Assembly: GCA_015057085.1 (NCBI GenBank)
Contig: SVFB01000099.1
Location: 1 to 45,712 of the forward strand
Direction: 5' to 3'
Origin: Lachnospiraceae bacterium
Lineage (GTDB): Bacteria > Bacillota > Clostridia > Lachnospirales > Lachnospiraceae
DNA: 45,712 bases
The notes under the pieces: model-generated
Seen by the model: the letters and a program-made list of their open reading frames with translations, nothing else
The model's database searches: none
Told to the model about the DNA's origin: nothing
Shown: piece by piece, positions 8,352 through 17,062 of the stretch
Position numbering within the stretch: position 1 is the first letter of the stretch
How the letters are laid out: each line of letters begins with the position of its first letter
Translations under genes and position numbers: made by a program

Positions 8352-8377
8352 GGGGACGAAGATTAGCGGTCAGTTGC
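8352..8377. repeat. Dispersed extragenic repeat, copy 1
   Basis: The 15-mer TTAGCGGTCAGTTGC (8363-8377), preceded by GGGGACG, recurs exactly at 26841-26855, there preceded by GGGACGG. Its AGCGGTCAG core is shared with the 62-bp array units near 40.2 and 45 kb. Confidence 0.5.
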
Positions 8378-8418
8378 GCAAATGTAAACCGCAAATTGGT
8401 GGAATGCAACCATATGGT

Positions 8419-8441
8419 TTGTTACATTAATGTTGTAACAA
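8419..8441. promoter_or_regulatory. Candidate operator and promoter of the Xre gene
   Basis: TTGTTACA and TGTAACAA form an 8-bp perfect inverted repeat with a 7-bp centre. The left arm overlaps a possible -35 (TTGTTA), with a TAATAA -10 at 8442, 17 bp downstream. The position fits autoregulation by the Xre regulator that starts at 8479. Confidence 0.4.
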
Positions 8442-8478
8442 TAATAATCATATGCATAGGAGATTAAGGGGGAGTTAG

Positions 8479-9126
8479 ATGGCCTTTTCGGAAAATCTGA
8501 TTAAACAAAGAAAAATTAAGGGATTTACGCAGGATGACATTGCTGAAGCTATGAATGTATCTAGACAATCGGTTAGTAAATGGGAAAACGGAGAGTCGCA
8601 GCCGGATATTGGTAAAATTGTGAAATTGGCAGATCTGCTAGAAGTAAGCTTAGATACATTATTTGATCGAGATAACGCAATTAAAACTGAGCAAAAAATA
8701 GTCGCAACACAGGATGTGAAAATTGGATTCAGCTCAAATGGGAAAAGAGCAATCATAATAGGGCTTCTGATTCTTATACTAGTAGGTGTCGTTGGCTTTT
8801 TCATAGGCTTATCATGGAAGCAGCATACAACGCAAATAGGTGGGGCAGAACAAATAAGTGTAAGTGGTGTGGATATTTCTTCTTCTCGTGAAGAAGGATA
8901 CTACGATGTAGAGTTTGTTCCGTCGGTATATAAAGAAGGATATACGTACACAATCCGCGCATCAGACGGATTGAATCATTCAACTAGTTGCGAAGCAGTA
9001 TTCGAAAACGGAAAATGCATAGGGAAAATGAAACTCAGCGAGAATGAGCATTATACGTTCATTTTGCAGATAGAATATAATGGTGAAATACAAAATATCA
9101 CACTTGCACAAAAGGTTTGGTTATAG
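8479..9126 (+). CDS. Membrane-anchored Xre-family regulator
   Basis: The 215-residue protein has an N-terminal Cro/CI helix-turn-helix (residues 5-62; GFTQDDIAEAMNVSRQSVSK), one transmembrane helix (about 91-113) and an external C-terminal domain of about 100 residues that looks like a small beta-sandwich. It would bind DNA at the inner membrane face. A GGGGGAG ribosome site precedes the ATG. The single-gene layout with an upstream palindrome suggests autoregulation. The external domain could sense an envelope signal; this is inference. Confidence 0.85.
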   Translation: MAFSENLIKQRKIKGFTQDDIAEAMNVSRQSVSKWENGESQPDIGKIVKLADLLEVSLDTLFDRDNAIKTEQKIVATQDVKIGFSSNGKRAIIIGLLILILVGVVGFFIGLSWKQHTTQIGGAEQISVSGVDISSSREEGYYDVEFVPSVYKEGYTYTIRASDGLNHSTSCEAVFENGKCIGKMKLSENEHYTFILQIEYNGEIQNITLAQKVWL

Positions 9127-9162
9127 CCATGTGAATACGTCTCCTATGGTATAAATGTCTCA

Positions 9163-9191
9163 TTGACACAAAATTAACAGATAGATATAAT
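9163..9191 (+). promoter_or_regulatory. Consensus sigma-A promoter
   Basis: TTGACA (9163-9168), 17 bp, TATAAT (9186-9191) is an exact consensus promoter. Transcription should begin at about 9198, one base before the hairpin at 9199-9223. Confidence 0.85.
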
Positions 9192-9198
9192 TCTCCTT

Positions 9199-9223
9199 GG
9201 CGCCTGGGGTTTAGGCGCCTTTT
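9199..9223 (+). terminator. Terminator-like hairpin at the 5' end of the transcript
   Basis: GGCGCCT (9199-9205) pairs with AGGCGCC (9213-9219) and is followed by TTTT. Because it lies directly downstream of a consensus promoter, it would form the very 5' end of the mRNA. It may act as a 5' stabilising stem-loop, or it may terminate upstream transcription from the Xre gene. Confidence 0.6.
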
Positions 9224-9266
9224 ACAATGCTCATTTATATGTAAAACAAAGGAGGAAACAATCAAA

Positions 9267-10436
9267 ATGAAAATGAGACAAAAGGGGAAGCGGGTATTAA
9301 CCGCATTGCTTGCAATGCTCATGGTGATTACCATGATTCCTGTACAGAAGGTAAAGGCAGCAGAAAACTTCACAAACATTCGTGTAAACGAGGCAGTTAC
9401 GACAACCTTTTCAACGGACACATATGAACAGCAGAAGGTTATTTATCATTTCAAAGCACCTAAAAATGGTGTTTTCAGAGTTGATTTTAATTTGTTACAG
9501 TATCAAGGAAATGATTCCGATAGTCAAAACTTGAATGTCTATGATTCGAAAGGCAATAAGCTTTTGAATAATATCTCTGTAAGCCGTTCACAGCCGTCAG
9601 TTAGTTCTAATATTTTTGCATCAAAAGCAGGACAAACCTTTATTGTTATTGTAGATTCTTATGGCGTAGGAACATCACAATTTAATGTGGCATACACCAA
9701 TTCAGAAAACTGGGAAAATGAATTTAATGATTCTGCAAAGACAGCTTGTACGCTGAAAAACAATACTTTTAAATATGGAACATCAAATGATCAATCATTT
9801 AATAGCTGGAATGATCATGATTACTTTAAATTTACATTGAAAAAGACTTCCAAGGTAAAATTTACATTTGGACCAAAGGAAGTTGATGGAAGTAGCAATT
9901 ATTGGACAGTAACACTTTTTAATTCAAATAATGAAACTAAAATATTATTTGGAACATCGTCTGTTAAAACTAATACGGTTTATTTAAAGAAGGGTACCTA
10001 TTATGTATTAGTTAAAGGATCTGGCAAAATGCCATACAAGCTTAAGTATCAAGCAAGTGCATACACAGTGAAGGCTCCAACGATTAAATCCGTAAAGATT
10101 GGAAAGTATCAGACTTATCAGGGTCGTAAATATGTGTATAAGAGATATCTTGACACCATTTCAATGGCAAAGAACAGCGGCTTGACTGCAGGATATACTG
10201 TTCAGGTTGCAAAAGATAAGGCCATGAAACACAAATATATCAACGAAACGATGAAGATTGTATCATACAGTGATGCTGTAACTGCAAAGGCAATCCATTA
10301 TTATAATCGGACATACAAGCGCAATCTTAAGACATCAAAGAGTACCTACTATGTGCGCGTTCGTGCATATATCTTAGATCCGTTTGGACATGAGATTTAC
10401 AGTAGCTATAGCAAAGTAAAGAAAGTAACAAAATAA
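9267..10436 (+). CDS. Secreted protein with PPC-like beta-sandwich domains
   Basis: The 389-residue protein has a classical Sec signal peptide (basic start, hydrophobic stretch to about residue 25, cleavage near VKA-AEN). Two modules of roughly 115 residues follow (about 32-150 and 150-265). They resemble bacterial pre-peptidase C-terminal domains, with patterns such as VFRVDFNL, FIVIVDSYG, DYFKFTLKKTSKVKFTF and GTYYVLVKG. The last 120 residues look like a fibronectin-III or Ig-like domain (TYYVRVRAYILD). No catalytic domain or anchor is visible. It is probably an extracellular binding protein. A strong GGAGG precedes the ATG, and the gene is monocistronic between a consensus promoter and a terminator. 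Confidence 0.75.
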   Translation: MKMRQKGKRVLTALLAMLMVITMIPVQKVKAAENFTNIRVNEAVTTTFSTDTYEQQKVIYHFKAPKNGVFRVDFNLLQYQGNDSDSQNLNVYDSKGNKLLNNISVSRSQPSVSSNIFASKAGQTFIVIVDSYGVGTSQFNVAYTNSENWENEFNDSAKTACTLKNNTFKYGTSNDQSFNSWNDHDYFKFTLKKTSKVKFTFGPKEVDGSSNYWTVTLFNSNNETKILFGTSSVKTNTVYLKKGTYYVLVKGSGKMPYKLKYQASAYTVKAPTIKSVKIGKYQTYQGRKYVYKRYLDTISMAKNSGLTAGYTVQVAKDKAMKHKYINETMKIVSYSDAVTAKAIHYYNRTYKRNLKTSKSTYYVRVRAYILDPFGHEIYSSYSKVKKVTK

Positions 10437-10454
10437 GCCCATTTATCATTATGG

Positions 10455-10485
10455 AAAAGGATCAGCAGTAGCTGGTCCTTTTTTG
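10455..10485 (+). terminator. Rho-independent terminator
   Basis: AAAAGGATCAG and CTGGTCCTTTTTT form a stem with one G-U pair and a T-run, ending the secreted-protein gene. Confidence 0.8.
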
Positions 10486-10527
10486 ACATTTAGGTACAAA
10501 TGATACAAATCGCCGAATTTACCTTTA

Positions 10528-10557
10528 ATGGCATAAATAATCGTTATTTGTTATAAT
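10528..10557 (+). promoter_or_regulatory. Candidate promoter of the glycan operon
   Basis: A TATAAT box at 10552-10557 is preceded, 18 bp away, by a weak -35 (ATGGCA). It is the only good promoter candidate between the terminator at 10485 and the fifteen-gene operon starting at 10622. Confidence 0.45.
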
Positions 10558-10621
10558 AGAACTATTAAAAAATAGAACGATTTTGGCGATAAAATTTTAA
10601 TATGATCAGTGAGGTAAAGAA

Positions 10622-10858
10622 ATGAGTATTTCAGAAAAAATCAGGGAAATTATGGCGGGGATTTTAGACATTAACAAGGAAGAAATTGAGGATGATTCAG
10701 CAATTGGAGATTTCGCAACATGGGATTCATTAAATCATTTGAAGATTATTTCTACAATTGAAAAAGAATACGGGATACGTTTTACTCCGGATGTTTTGAT
10801 GGATATTGAGGATTTTAGTGATATTGTTGCAGCAACCGAGGAAAGGGTCAAAGAATGA
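10622..10858 (+). CDS. Acyl carrier protein
   Basis: The 78-residue acidic protein has the carrier-protein fold and the phosphopantetheine attachment motif in TWDSLNHLKI, with serine 36. It would carry an acyl or aminoacyl group as a thioester in the cytoplasm. It is the first gene of the operon, and its stop overlaps the start of the AMP-forming ligase (ATGA), which most likely loads it. It is a specialised rather than fatty-acid-synthesis ACP, since no fab genes surround it. ACP plus AMP-ligase pairs are known from Campylobacter flagellin-glycosylation loci. Confidence 0.9.
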   Translation: MSISEKIREIMAGILDINKEEIEDDSAIGDFATWDSLNHLKIISTIEKEYGIRFTPDVLMDIEDFSDIVAATEERVKE

Positions 10859-12324
10859 AAACAATCGTTGAGCAAATTTTTGAGCATGCGAAAGAATGTC
10901 CGAATAAAATCGCTCTTCATAATGGCAAACAGTCCTATTCATACATTGAATTGGCCAGAAGAATCATCGAGTCAAAAGATCTATTAGAATCGCAGTTTGG
11001 GTTAAAAGAACAAGATGCGGTTATCATTGCTGCGGATAAACAACTTGTGTTTGTATCCGTTTATTTTGCATGTCATTTATTAGGAATTGTAACATTGCCG
11101 ATTGCACCTGATACGAACCCGAAGAGATTTGAGCTTATTTATGGTCAGTTAAATCCTAAGCTGGTAATAGGATTCGAGAATGAGTGTATTCATACGCAGG
11201 TTGCAACTTTAAAAGAATTTGAAACCGACGGAACAAAAAATTTTGATTTTCAAGAAATTTCATTTCCGGATTTAGACAATTTAGCCGATATTATATTTAC
11301 AACAGGAACGACAGGAATGCCAAAAGGCGTCACCCTTTCCCAAGAAAATATTGCGGCGGCTGCGCAAAACATTAATACGTTTATTCAAAATAGTAAAGAG
11401 GATGTGGAAATGCTGGCGCTTCCGATTTCGCATTCGTTTGGTTTGGGAAGATTGCGTTGCGCGCTCTCAAATGGTCAAACGGTGATTATACTGGGCAGTT
11501 TTGCGAATATGAAACGCTTTTACCGCTTTATGGAAGAGTTTCGCGTAAATGGGTTTGGTATGGTTCCGGCCAGTTGGGCGTTGATTAAGAAGATGAGTGG
11601 CGACAAAATCAAAGAGTATGCTTCTCAATTACATTATGTGGAGATTGGGTCAGCACCAATGCCAATTGAAGATAAGAGATTATTGATGGAGTATCTTCCT
11701 GATACAAGAATTTGTATGCATTACGGGCTTACGGAGGCTTCAAGAAGTTGCTTTATGGAGTTTCATGAGGACCGCTGTTATTTAGATACGGTTGGACGTC
11801 CATCACCAAACATGGATGTTGTAATCATGTCGGAAGATGGAAGTACTGTTCCTCCAAATGTGGAAGGTGAAATCTGTGTGAAAGGTTTGGCTGTTACAAA
11901 AGGATACTATCATTTGGAAGAGCTAAACGCCAGTACGTTCTTTGGTGACTACTTTAGAACCGGTGACTGGGGAGTCAAAGATGCGGAAGGCAGAATCAAG
12001 CTTTGTAGCAGAAAAAAAGAGCTCATTAACGTGGGTGGCAAAAAGGTCAGTCCAATGGAAGTAGAAGAATTATTATGCCAATTGGATTACATTCAAGAAT
12101 GTGCTTGTATCGGTATTCCGGACCCGGAGAACATACTTGGAGAGGTCGTAAAAGCTTGTGTTGTCACGAATCATCCGGAAAAGATAAACCCGGAAGAAAT
12201 CAACCGGTTTTTAAGTGATAAACTGGAAAATTATAAAATACCAATCGCATATGAGGTGATTGGGGAAGTGCCAAAAACATCATCGGGTAAAATTCAGCGA
12301 TTGCGTTTAAAAAAAGAGTCGTAA
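10855..12324 (+). CDS. AMP-forming acyl/aminoacyl ligase (ANL superfamily)
   Basis: The 489-residue enzyme activates a carboxylic acid with ATP and passes it to a thiol, presumably that of the adjacent ACP. Core motifs are present: the phosphate loop TGTTGMPKG at about 149-157, YGLTEAS near 290, the FRTGDWG motif near 368, the hinge SRKKELINVGGKKVSPMEVE, and the C-terminal catalytic lysine in TSSGKIQRLRL. All essential elements are intact. The substrate (fatty, hydroxy or amino acid) cannot be read from the sequence. It is translationally coupled to the ACP gene. The following 65-bp gap is made of imperfect AAGAATTAA repeats. Confidence 0.9.
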   Translation: MKTIVEQIFEHAKECPNKIALHNGKQSYSYIELARRIIESKDLLESQFGLKEQDAVIIAADKQLVFVSVYFACHLLGIVTLPIAPDTNPKRFELIYGQLNPKLVIGFENECIHTQVATLKEFETDGTKNFDFQEISFPDLDNLADIIFTTGTTGMPKGVTLSQENIAAAAQNINTFIQNSKEDVEMLALPISHSFGLGRLRCALSNGQTVIILGSFANMKRFYRFMEEFRVNGFGMVPASWALIKKMSGDKIKEYASQLHYVEIGSAPMPIEDKRLLMEYLPDTRICMHYGLTEASRSCFMEFHEDRCYLDTVGRPSPNMDVVIMSEDGSTVPPNVEGEICVKGLAVTKGYYHLEELNASTFFGDYFRTGDWGVKDAEGRIKLCSRKKELINVGGKKVSPMEVEELLCQLDYIQECACIGIPDPENILGEVVKACVVTNHPEKINPEEINRFLSDKLENYKIPIAYEVIGEVPKTSSGKIQRLRLKKES

Positions 12325-12389
12325 AGAAGAATTAAAAAAGAAGAATCAAAAAGAATTAATATAAAGATTAATATTAAAAAGGTGAAATT

Positions 12390-13511
12390 ATGTTCAAACC
12401 ACAGGGCATTTATGCAGACTTTAAATTATATCAACCGACAATCTTTCATGGGGAAAATGCTTTGTTTGGATTGTCCTCGTTTCCTGGGTCGCGTATTGCA
12501 GTGATTTGCAGTTCCAGTGTGACGGATGAGACGAAAAATAATATTTTAAAAGTGTTCAAAAAGAAGTCTGTGCAGTTCATTTCGAAAAGCTGGAATGGGG
12601 AACCGGACTTGGAAAGTTTAAAAGGCTCCATTGCTCAAATCGAGGCATTTTGCCCGGATATTATTTTGGCGATTGGTGGCGGTTCTGTCATTGATGGGGC
12701 CAAATTGTGCAGATTATTTTATGAGTGTCCTTATTTTATGGGAAATGAGACAAGAATTGGATCAATAGGTTTTAAAACCAGGTTTTTCGTTGCACCGACA
12801 ACCATAGGAAGTGGAGCTGAAAGCTCTTCGGCAGCGGTATATATTGATAGGGAATCACAATCCAAAAAAATGATTGTAAGTCATGATTTGCAGCCTGATG
12901 TAATCGTGTATGAGAAGAAATTCGTATGCCATACTCCATATCATAATATTGTGGCTTCGGGCTTGGATGCAATGAGCCATATCATTGAGGGCTACGTTTC
13001 ATCTATTCATAATGCATGGTGTGAAATAGATGCGGAAAATGCACTGAGCGTATTAATCAAAGAGTTGTCAAAAGAAAACACCGCTGATATGGATTTCCTA
13101 AGATTACAATATGCCGGATATCAGGGTGGAATCATTCAGAATCATTGTGTCGTAGGTGCTGCACATGGGATTGCGCATCAATTGTCAACTTATGGATTTG
13201 GACATGGAGAGGCAGTGGCTCTGTTGCTTAACCCAGTAATTCGTGTCAATTCTCAAAATGCGAATGTGGCAAATCAATATCAGAGATTATGCAAAAATGC
13301 AGGTACATCGGTTGAGTCTGTTGTAAGTTTGATCGATACGTTACTGGATCGAAGTTCCATTGGCGAAAGAAAAAAGGAATTAAGAAATCTACTGGAATCT
13401 TTTGTGGAAGATGAATCGTTTGTAGATAAAGTGAAAAATGATTTAGGCGGAAGAGGAAATCCGGTGGAAATCACAAAAAGCTTTTTAATATCAGTGATAA
13501 AGGAATTATAA
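12390..13511 (+). CDS. Iron-type alcohol dehydrogenase family protein
   Basis: The 373-residue protein belongs to the group III metal-dependent alcohol dehydrogenase / dehydroquinate synthase-like superfamily. The nucleotide-binding GGGSVIDGAK and the metal-ligand set aspartate 193 and histidine 197 (GLDAMSHIIEGY), histidine 259 (GAAHGIAH) and histidine 272 (FGHGEAVAL) are intact. It would reduce an aldehyde to an alcohol, or the reverse, with NAD(P)H. Its position next to a LuxC-type acyl reductase makes the aldehyde released by that enzyme its natural substrate. The start has AAGGTG upstream, and the stop lies one base before the next ATG. Confidence 0.88.
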   Translation: MFKPQGIYADFKLYQPTIFHGENALFGLSSFPGSRIAVICSSSVTDETKNNILKVFKKKSVQFISKSWNGEPDLESLKGSIAQIEAFCPDIILAIGGGSVIDGAKLCRLFYECPYFMGNETRIGSIGFKTRFFVAPTTIGSGAESSSAAVYIDRESQSKKMIVSHDLQPDVIVYEKKFVCHTPYHNIVASGLDAMSHIIEGYVSSIHNAWCEIDAENALSVLIKELSKENTADMDFLRLQYAGYQGGIIQNHCVVGAAHGIAHQLSTYGFGHGEAVALLLNPVIRVNSQNANVANQYQRLCKNAGTSVESVVSLIDTLLDRSSIGERKKELRNLLESFVEDESFVDKVKNDLGGRGNPVEITKSFLISVIKEL

Positions 13512-13512
13512 T

Positions 13513-15978
13513 ATGGCATTGAAAACAGAAGAATTACTACGCCAAGCTCCTTATGAATTTGGGGATAACGAAAAGAATAATGGGCAGTTTTATGAAAGCT
13601 TATTAGAAGAACTCGCATTTCATTATGATTGTAATGAATTGTATAGGAGATTTTGTGATAACAAAAACTTTAATCCACATGAGTTTGCAGGGGGGCTTGG
13701 AGAAATTCCGCCTGTGCAAGTGAGTGTGTTTAAAGAATTAGGACAGAAATTAGCTTCTGTTCCAAAATCAGATATTAAATTAACACTTCAATCATCTGCA
13801 ACATCAGGGGTTCCAAGCAGTATTCCTGTTGATAAACTAACATCTAAACGTCAGGCCAAAGCGATGGTTAAGGTGGTAGGCGATTTCATAGGAAATGAAA
13901 GAAAACCTTTTTTGGTAATGGATGTGAATCCGGAGGAGGGGTTTCGGCAGATGCTTGGTGCACGATTTGCTGCAGTCAGCGGCTATCTGAATTTCGCCTC
14001 ACAAGTTGGATATTTCTTAAAAGTAAATGACAAGAATCAATATTATTTTGATATTGAGGGAATCAGAAAATATATCAGTGAATTGGATCAAAATCAACCA
14101 ACTGTAGTATTTGGTTTCACATATATTTTATATTCAGAGGTGATTTTACCTTTATATGAACATGATGAGCATTTTCAATTACCGCGTGGATCAAAGGTCA
14201 TTCACATTGGAGGTTGGAAAAAACTCGAAAGTGAAAAAATATCTAAGGCAGAGTTTAATGAAAAAGCAGCGCGTTTATTTGGATTAGAGCCGGAAGATAT
14301 TATTGATATTTATGGATTCACAGAACAAATGGGATTGAATTATCCGGATTGCAAATGTGGCTGTAAGCATGCCCCTTTGTATTCAGAGGTGATCGTGCGG
14401 GACATTTCAACGAAAGAGATACAAAAGCCCGGTGAAGAAGGATTACTGGAATTTCTTTCTCCAATTCCCCATTCATATCCCGGGAATGTGGTTTTGACAG
14501 ATGATGTAGGAATGATTGTGGAAGGTGAATGTCCATACGGTAGGAGCGGTACTCGATTTAAGATTAATGGACGTTTAAAGAAAGCGGAGATTCGAGGTTG
14601 TGGTGATATTTTGTCCAGTAAATTAAAGTTTACGGGTGAAACGCTTTCAGGAGGGGAGATGAAAACCGGAAGCGACTATCGAGTTGAGTTTTTCTCCGGT
14701 TCAAATTCTTTGCCTGACAATCCGATAGAATCTTTGCAACAAATTATTGCAGATATAAAACAAAAGCATGAGTGGCTGGTGGCACAGCCGATTGACGCAC
14801 TGATCGGACTGGTGGCTAAGGTGGCTGCAAAATGGAATCAAACTGAGTTAAGGATGAATGGACTTGGCTTTTTGGCTACATGGTGCACTCCTGAGCATTT
14901 AAATGAACTTATGAACGAAGGGCTGTATGGCAACAGAATGCATATGGATGCATTTTTGCCATGCTCAGATTTATCGGTTAAAAAGAGAAAGGCTGTATCG
15001 AGAGGCTTGGCATGTCATTGGCTTGCTGGCAATGTTCAAGTATTAGGAATGTTTGTTCTAATAGAGAGCATACTTACCAAAAACGTGAATCTGATAAAAG
15101 TATCTTCCCGCGATAATGGAATCTTTTGTGAATTGCTATCTGCGTTCAAGGGAGAATCTTTTACGACTTTAGGTGGATATACAATCACAGGTGATGAGCT
15201 ATTAAATACGATTGCGGTAGTATATTATGGTCATCACGAGGACAAACTTGGAAGACTGATGTCGGAGAAAGCGGATATCAGGATTGCCTGGGGAGGAAAG
15301 GATGCAGTTACAACTGTTTCGAATTATCCTGCTAAATATGATTGTGAAGATTTGATTATGGGACCGAAACTATCATTTTCGGTCATTGCAAAAGAAGCAA
15401 TCATGGATGAACACAAGGTGAAGAAATTAGCAAGAAGAGTGGCAGTTGATGCTTCGGTGTTTGATCAAACAGGTTGTGCAAGCACGCACAATGTGTTTGT
15501 AGAAAGGGGTGGGGCTGTAACCCCAGAACAATTTGCAGAATATTTGAATCTAGGGATGGAAAAGGTAAATCGCCAAATCACAAAAGGCCCAATGTCAGCA
15601 GAACAAATTTCTGCCATACATTCTGCTAGAGGGATTTATGATTTTAAAGGAAAAGTATGGGGTGATCCGGACAGTTTATGGACGGTGTTATATTCAGATG
15701 ACGTTGAATTAAATGCGCCGGTATATTCACGCGTAATACATGTTCATCCGGTAGATGATATAGAAGAAACTTTACAATTTATAAATGGCGATATACAAAC
15801 CATCGGAATGGCAGCCGAAGGCGAAAAGGAATTAGCATATGCTGTGAAAGCATCCGAAAAAGGTGCTGTAAGATTTCCGGTGTGTGGAAAAATGCTAAAC
15901 TTTGATTCCCCATGGGATGGGATGTATTTAACATCCAGAATGGTAAAATGGGTAACCTTAGGCGGCCCTAGTGTATGA
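13513..15978 (+). CDS. Fused LuxE-like acyl-protein synthetase and LuxC-like acyl reductase
   Basis: The 821-residue protein joins two enzymes that are separate in bioluminescence operons. Residues 1 to about 380 are LuxE-like: the nucleotide loop SSATSGVPSS, then IDIYGFTEQMG, a cysteine cluster (CKCGCKHAP) and the C-terminal GRLKKAEIRGCGD. Residues 385-821 are LuxC-like, an acyl-CoA/acyl-protein reductase of the aldehyde dehydrogenase superfamily, with the catalytic cysteine at position 655 in DQTGCASTHNVFVE. In the lux system LuxE activates an acid with ATP and transfers it to LuxC, which reduces it to the aldehyde with NADPH. Here the fusion would channel the acyl group, and the ADH upstream could make the alcohol. 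No luciferase genes are present. The reading frame is continuous with no break at the junction. Confidence 0.85.
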   Translation: MALKTEELLRQAPYEFGDNEKNNGQFYESLLEELAFHYDCNELYRRFCDNKNFNPHEFAGGLGEIPPVQVSVFKELGQKLASVPKSDIKLTLQSSATSGVPSSIPVDKLTSKRQAKAMVKVVGDFIGNERKPFLVMDVNPEEGFRQMLGARFAAVSGYLNFASQVGYFLKVNDKNQYYFDIEGIRKYISELDQNQPTVVFGFTYILYSEVILPLYEHDEHFQLPRGSKVIHIGGWKKLESEKISKAEFNEKAARLFGLEPEDIIDIYGFTEQMGLNYPDCKCGCKHAPLYSEVIVRDISTKEIQKPGEEGLLEFLSPIPHSYPGNVVLTDDVGMIVEGECPYGRSGTRFKINGRLKKAEIRGCGDILSSKLKFTGETLSGGEMKTGSDYRVEFFSGSNSLPDNPIESLQQIIADIKQKHEWLVAQPIDALIGLVAKVAAKWNQTELRMNGLGFLATWCTPEHLNELMNEGLYGNRMHMDAFLPCSDLSVKKRKAVSRGLACHWLAGNVQVLGMFVLIESILTKNVNLIKVSSRDNGIFCELLSAFKGESFTTLGGYTITGDELLNTIAVVYYGHHEDKLGRLMSEKADIRIAWGGKDAVTTVSNYPAKYDCEDLIMGPKLSFSVIAKEAIMDEHKVKKLARRVAVDASVFDQTGCASTHNVFVERGGAVTPEQFAEYLNLGMEKVNRQITKGPMSAEQISAIHSARGIYDFKGKVWGDPDSLWTVLYSDDVELNAPVYSRVIHVHPVDDIEETLQFINGDIQTIGMAAEGEKELAYAVKASEKGAVRFPVCGKMLNFDSPWDGMYLTSRMVKWVTLGGPSV

Positions 15979-15988
15979 GGCGCTGAAA

Positions 15989-17008
15989 ATGAAATTAAAT
16001 CTATATGAGATAAGATTATGTAAAAAAGAAGAATATGAAAAATTAATGCGTTTTATTAGAGACTATTGGAGTGAAAAACATATTTTTCTGAAATCAAAAG
16101 AGTTATTTGAATTTCAACATGGAAAAGCTGACAACGGATTTTATGATTTCCTGGTTGCGGTTCATAAAGAAACTGGTGAGTTTCATGCGGTATTAGGGTT
16201 TATAAATTCATCCTTATATGATGGACAAAGTAAAGAAGAACCGGAATTTACAGCCGGTGCAATCTGGAAGGTCCGTGATGATGTCGAAAATAAAGAAATA
16301 CATAAATTAGGATTAGGTATTTTATTTACATTAATCCAATTGTATCCGAAATCTTTGTATATCACCTTGGGATTAAGCCAAAATGCACAGAGAATTTATG
16401 ATGCGCTACATTATAATTTTTCGACAATGAATCATTATTATATCGCGAATGATTCCATCGAGGAATTTGTGATTGCGGATAAGGTTATAAAGCAACCGCA
16501 AGCCACAGACAAATCGGTGGAAATCAAACTAGAACACGACGCAAGTGACGCTTTGGAAAATCAATTGGTTCCAAATAAAACAGCTGAATATGTTCGCAAC
16601 CGGTATATCAACCATCCGTTTTATCACTATGACATCTATGGAATTTATGTAGATAATGTTTTAAAAGCAGAATGGGTGGTAAGGGAAATTGAAGTAAATG
16701 GAGCAAAATGTTTGCGTATAGTAGATATGCGTGGATGTTCGAATGTTTTGCATAATTGTTATGGAAAAGTCCAAGCCTTGTTAAAAGAAACAGGGGCGGA
16801 GTATCTTGATTGCTATAATTACGGAATCTCGAAAAAAGATTTCGAAATGATGGGCTTTGTAGAAAAACGAGGAGATACAGTTATCCCAAATTATTTCGAA
16901 CCATTTGAAAGAAAAAACGTCGAAATCTATTGTGCGCATTGTGGAGATGGAGACGTTTCGATTTTTAAGGGCGACGCAGATCAGGACCGCCCAAATGACC
17001 TAGCGTAA
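15989..17008 (+). CDS. GNAT-like protein of the glycan operon
   Basis: The chosen ATG (15989) follows GAGG at good spacing; an in-frame GTG at 15971 would overlap the LuxE-LuxC gene. The 339-residue product has a GNAT-like N-terminal half (IRLCKKEEYEKLMRFIRDYW, then AVLGFIN and HKLGLGILFTLIQLYP) and a second similar half (NVLKAEWVVREIEVNG, LRIVDMRG). It may therefore be a tandem acyltransferase fold. Such proteins in surface-glycan clusters can N-acylate amino sugars. It may use the acyl group held by the ACP, but no catalytic residue can be assigned. Confidence 0.6.
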   Translation: MKLNLYEIRLCKKEEYEKLMRFIRDYWSEKHIFLKSKELFEFQHGKADNGFYDFLVAVHKETGEFHAVLGFINSSLYDGQSKEEPEFTAGAIWKVRDDVENKEIHKLGLGILFTLIQLYPKSLYITLGLSQNAQRIYDALHYNFSTMNHYYIANDSIEEFVIADKVIKQPQATDKSVEIKLEHDASDALENQLVPNKTAEYVRNRYINHPFYHYDIYGIYVDNVLKAEWVVREIEVNGAKCLRIVDMRGCSNVLHNCYGKVQALLKETGAEYLDCYNYGISKKDFEMMGFVEKRGDTVIPNYFEPFERKNVEIYCAHCGDGDVSIFKGDADQDRPNDLA

Positions 17009-17062
17009 AAGCAGCGTAATAGGTATAATAAAAAATGCTAGAAGATACGAAGGGGAATGGTT

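Noticed and set aside
10622-15978. Bioluminescence (lux) operon
   Set aside because: LuxC- and LuxE-like domains are present, but luciferase (LuxA/LuxB) and thioesterase (LuxD) genes are absent and the context is glycan synthesis.
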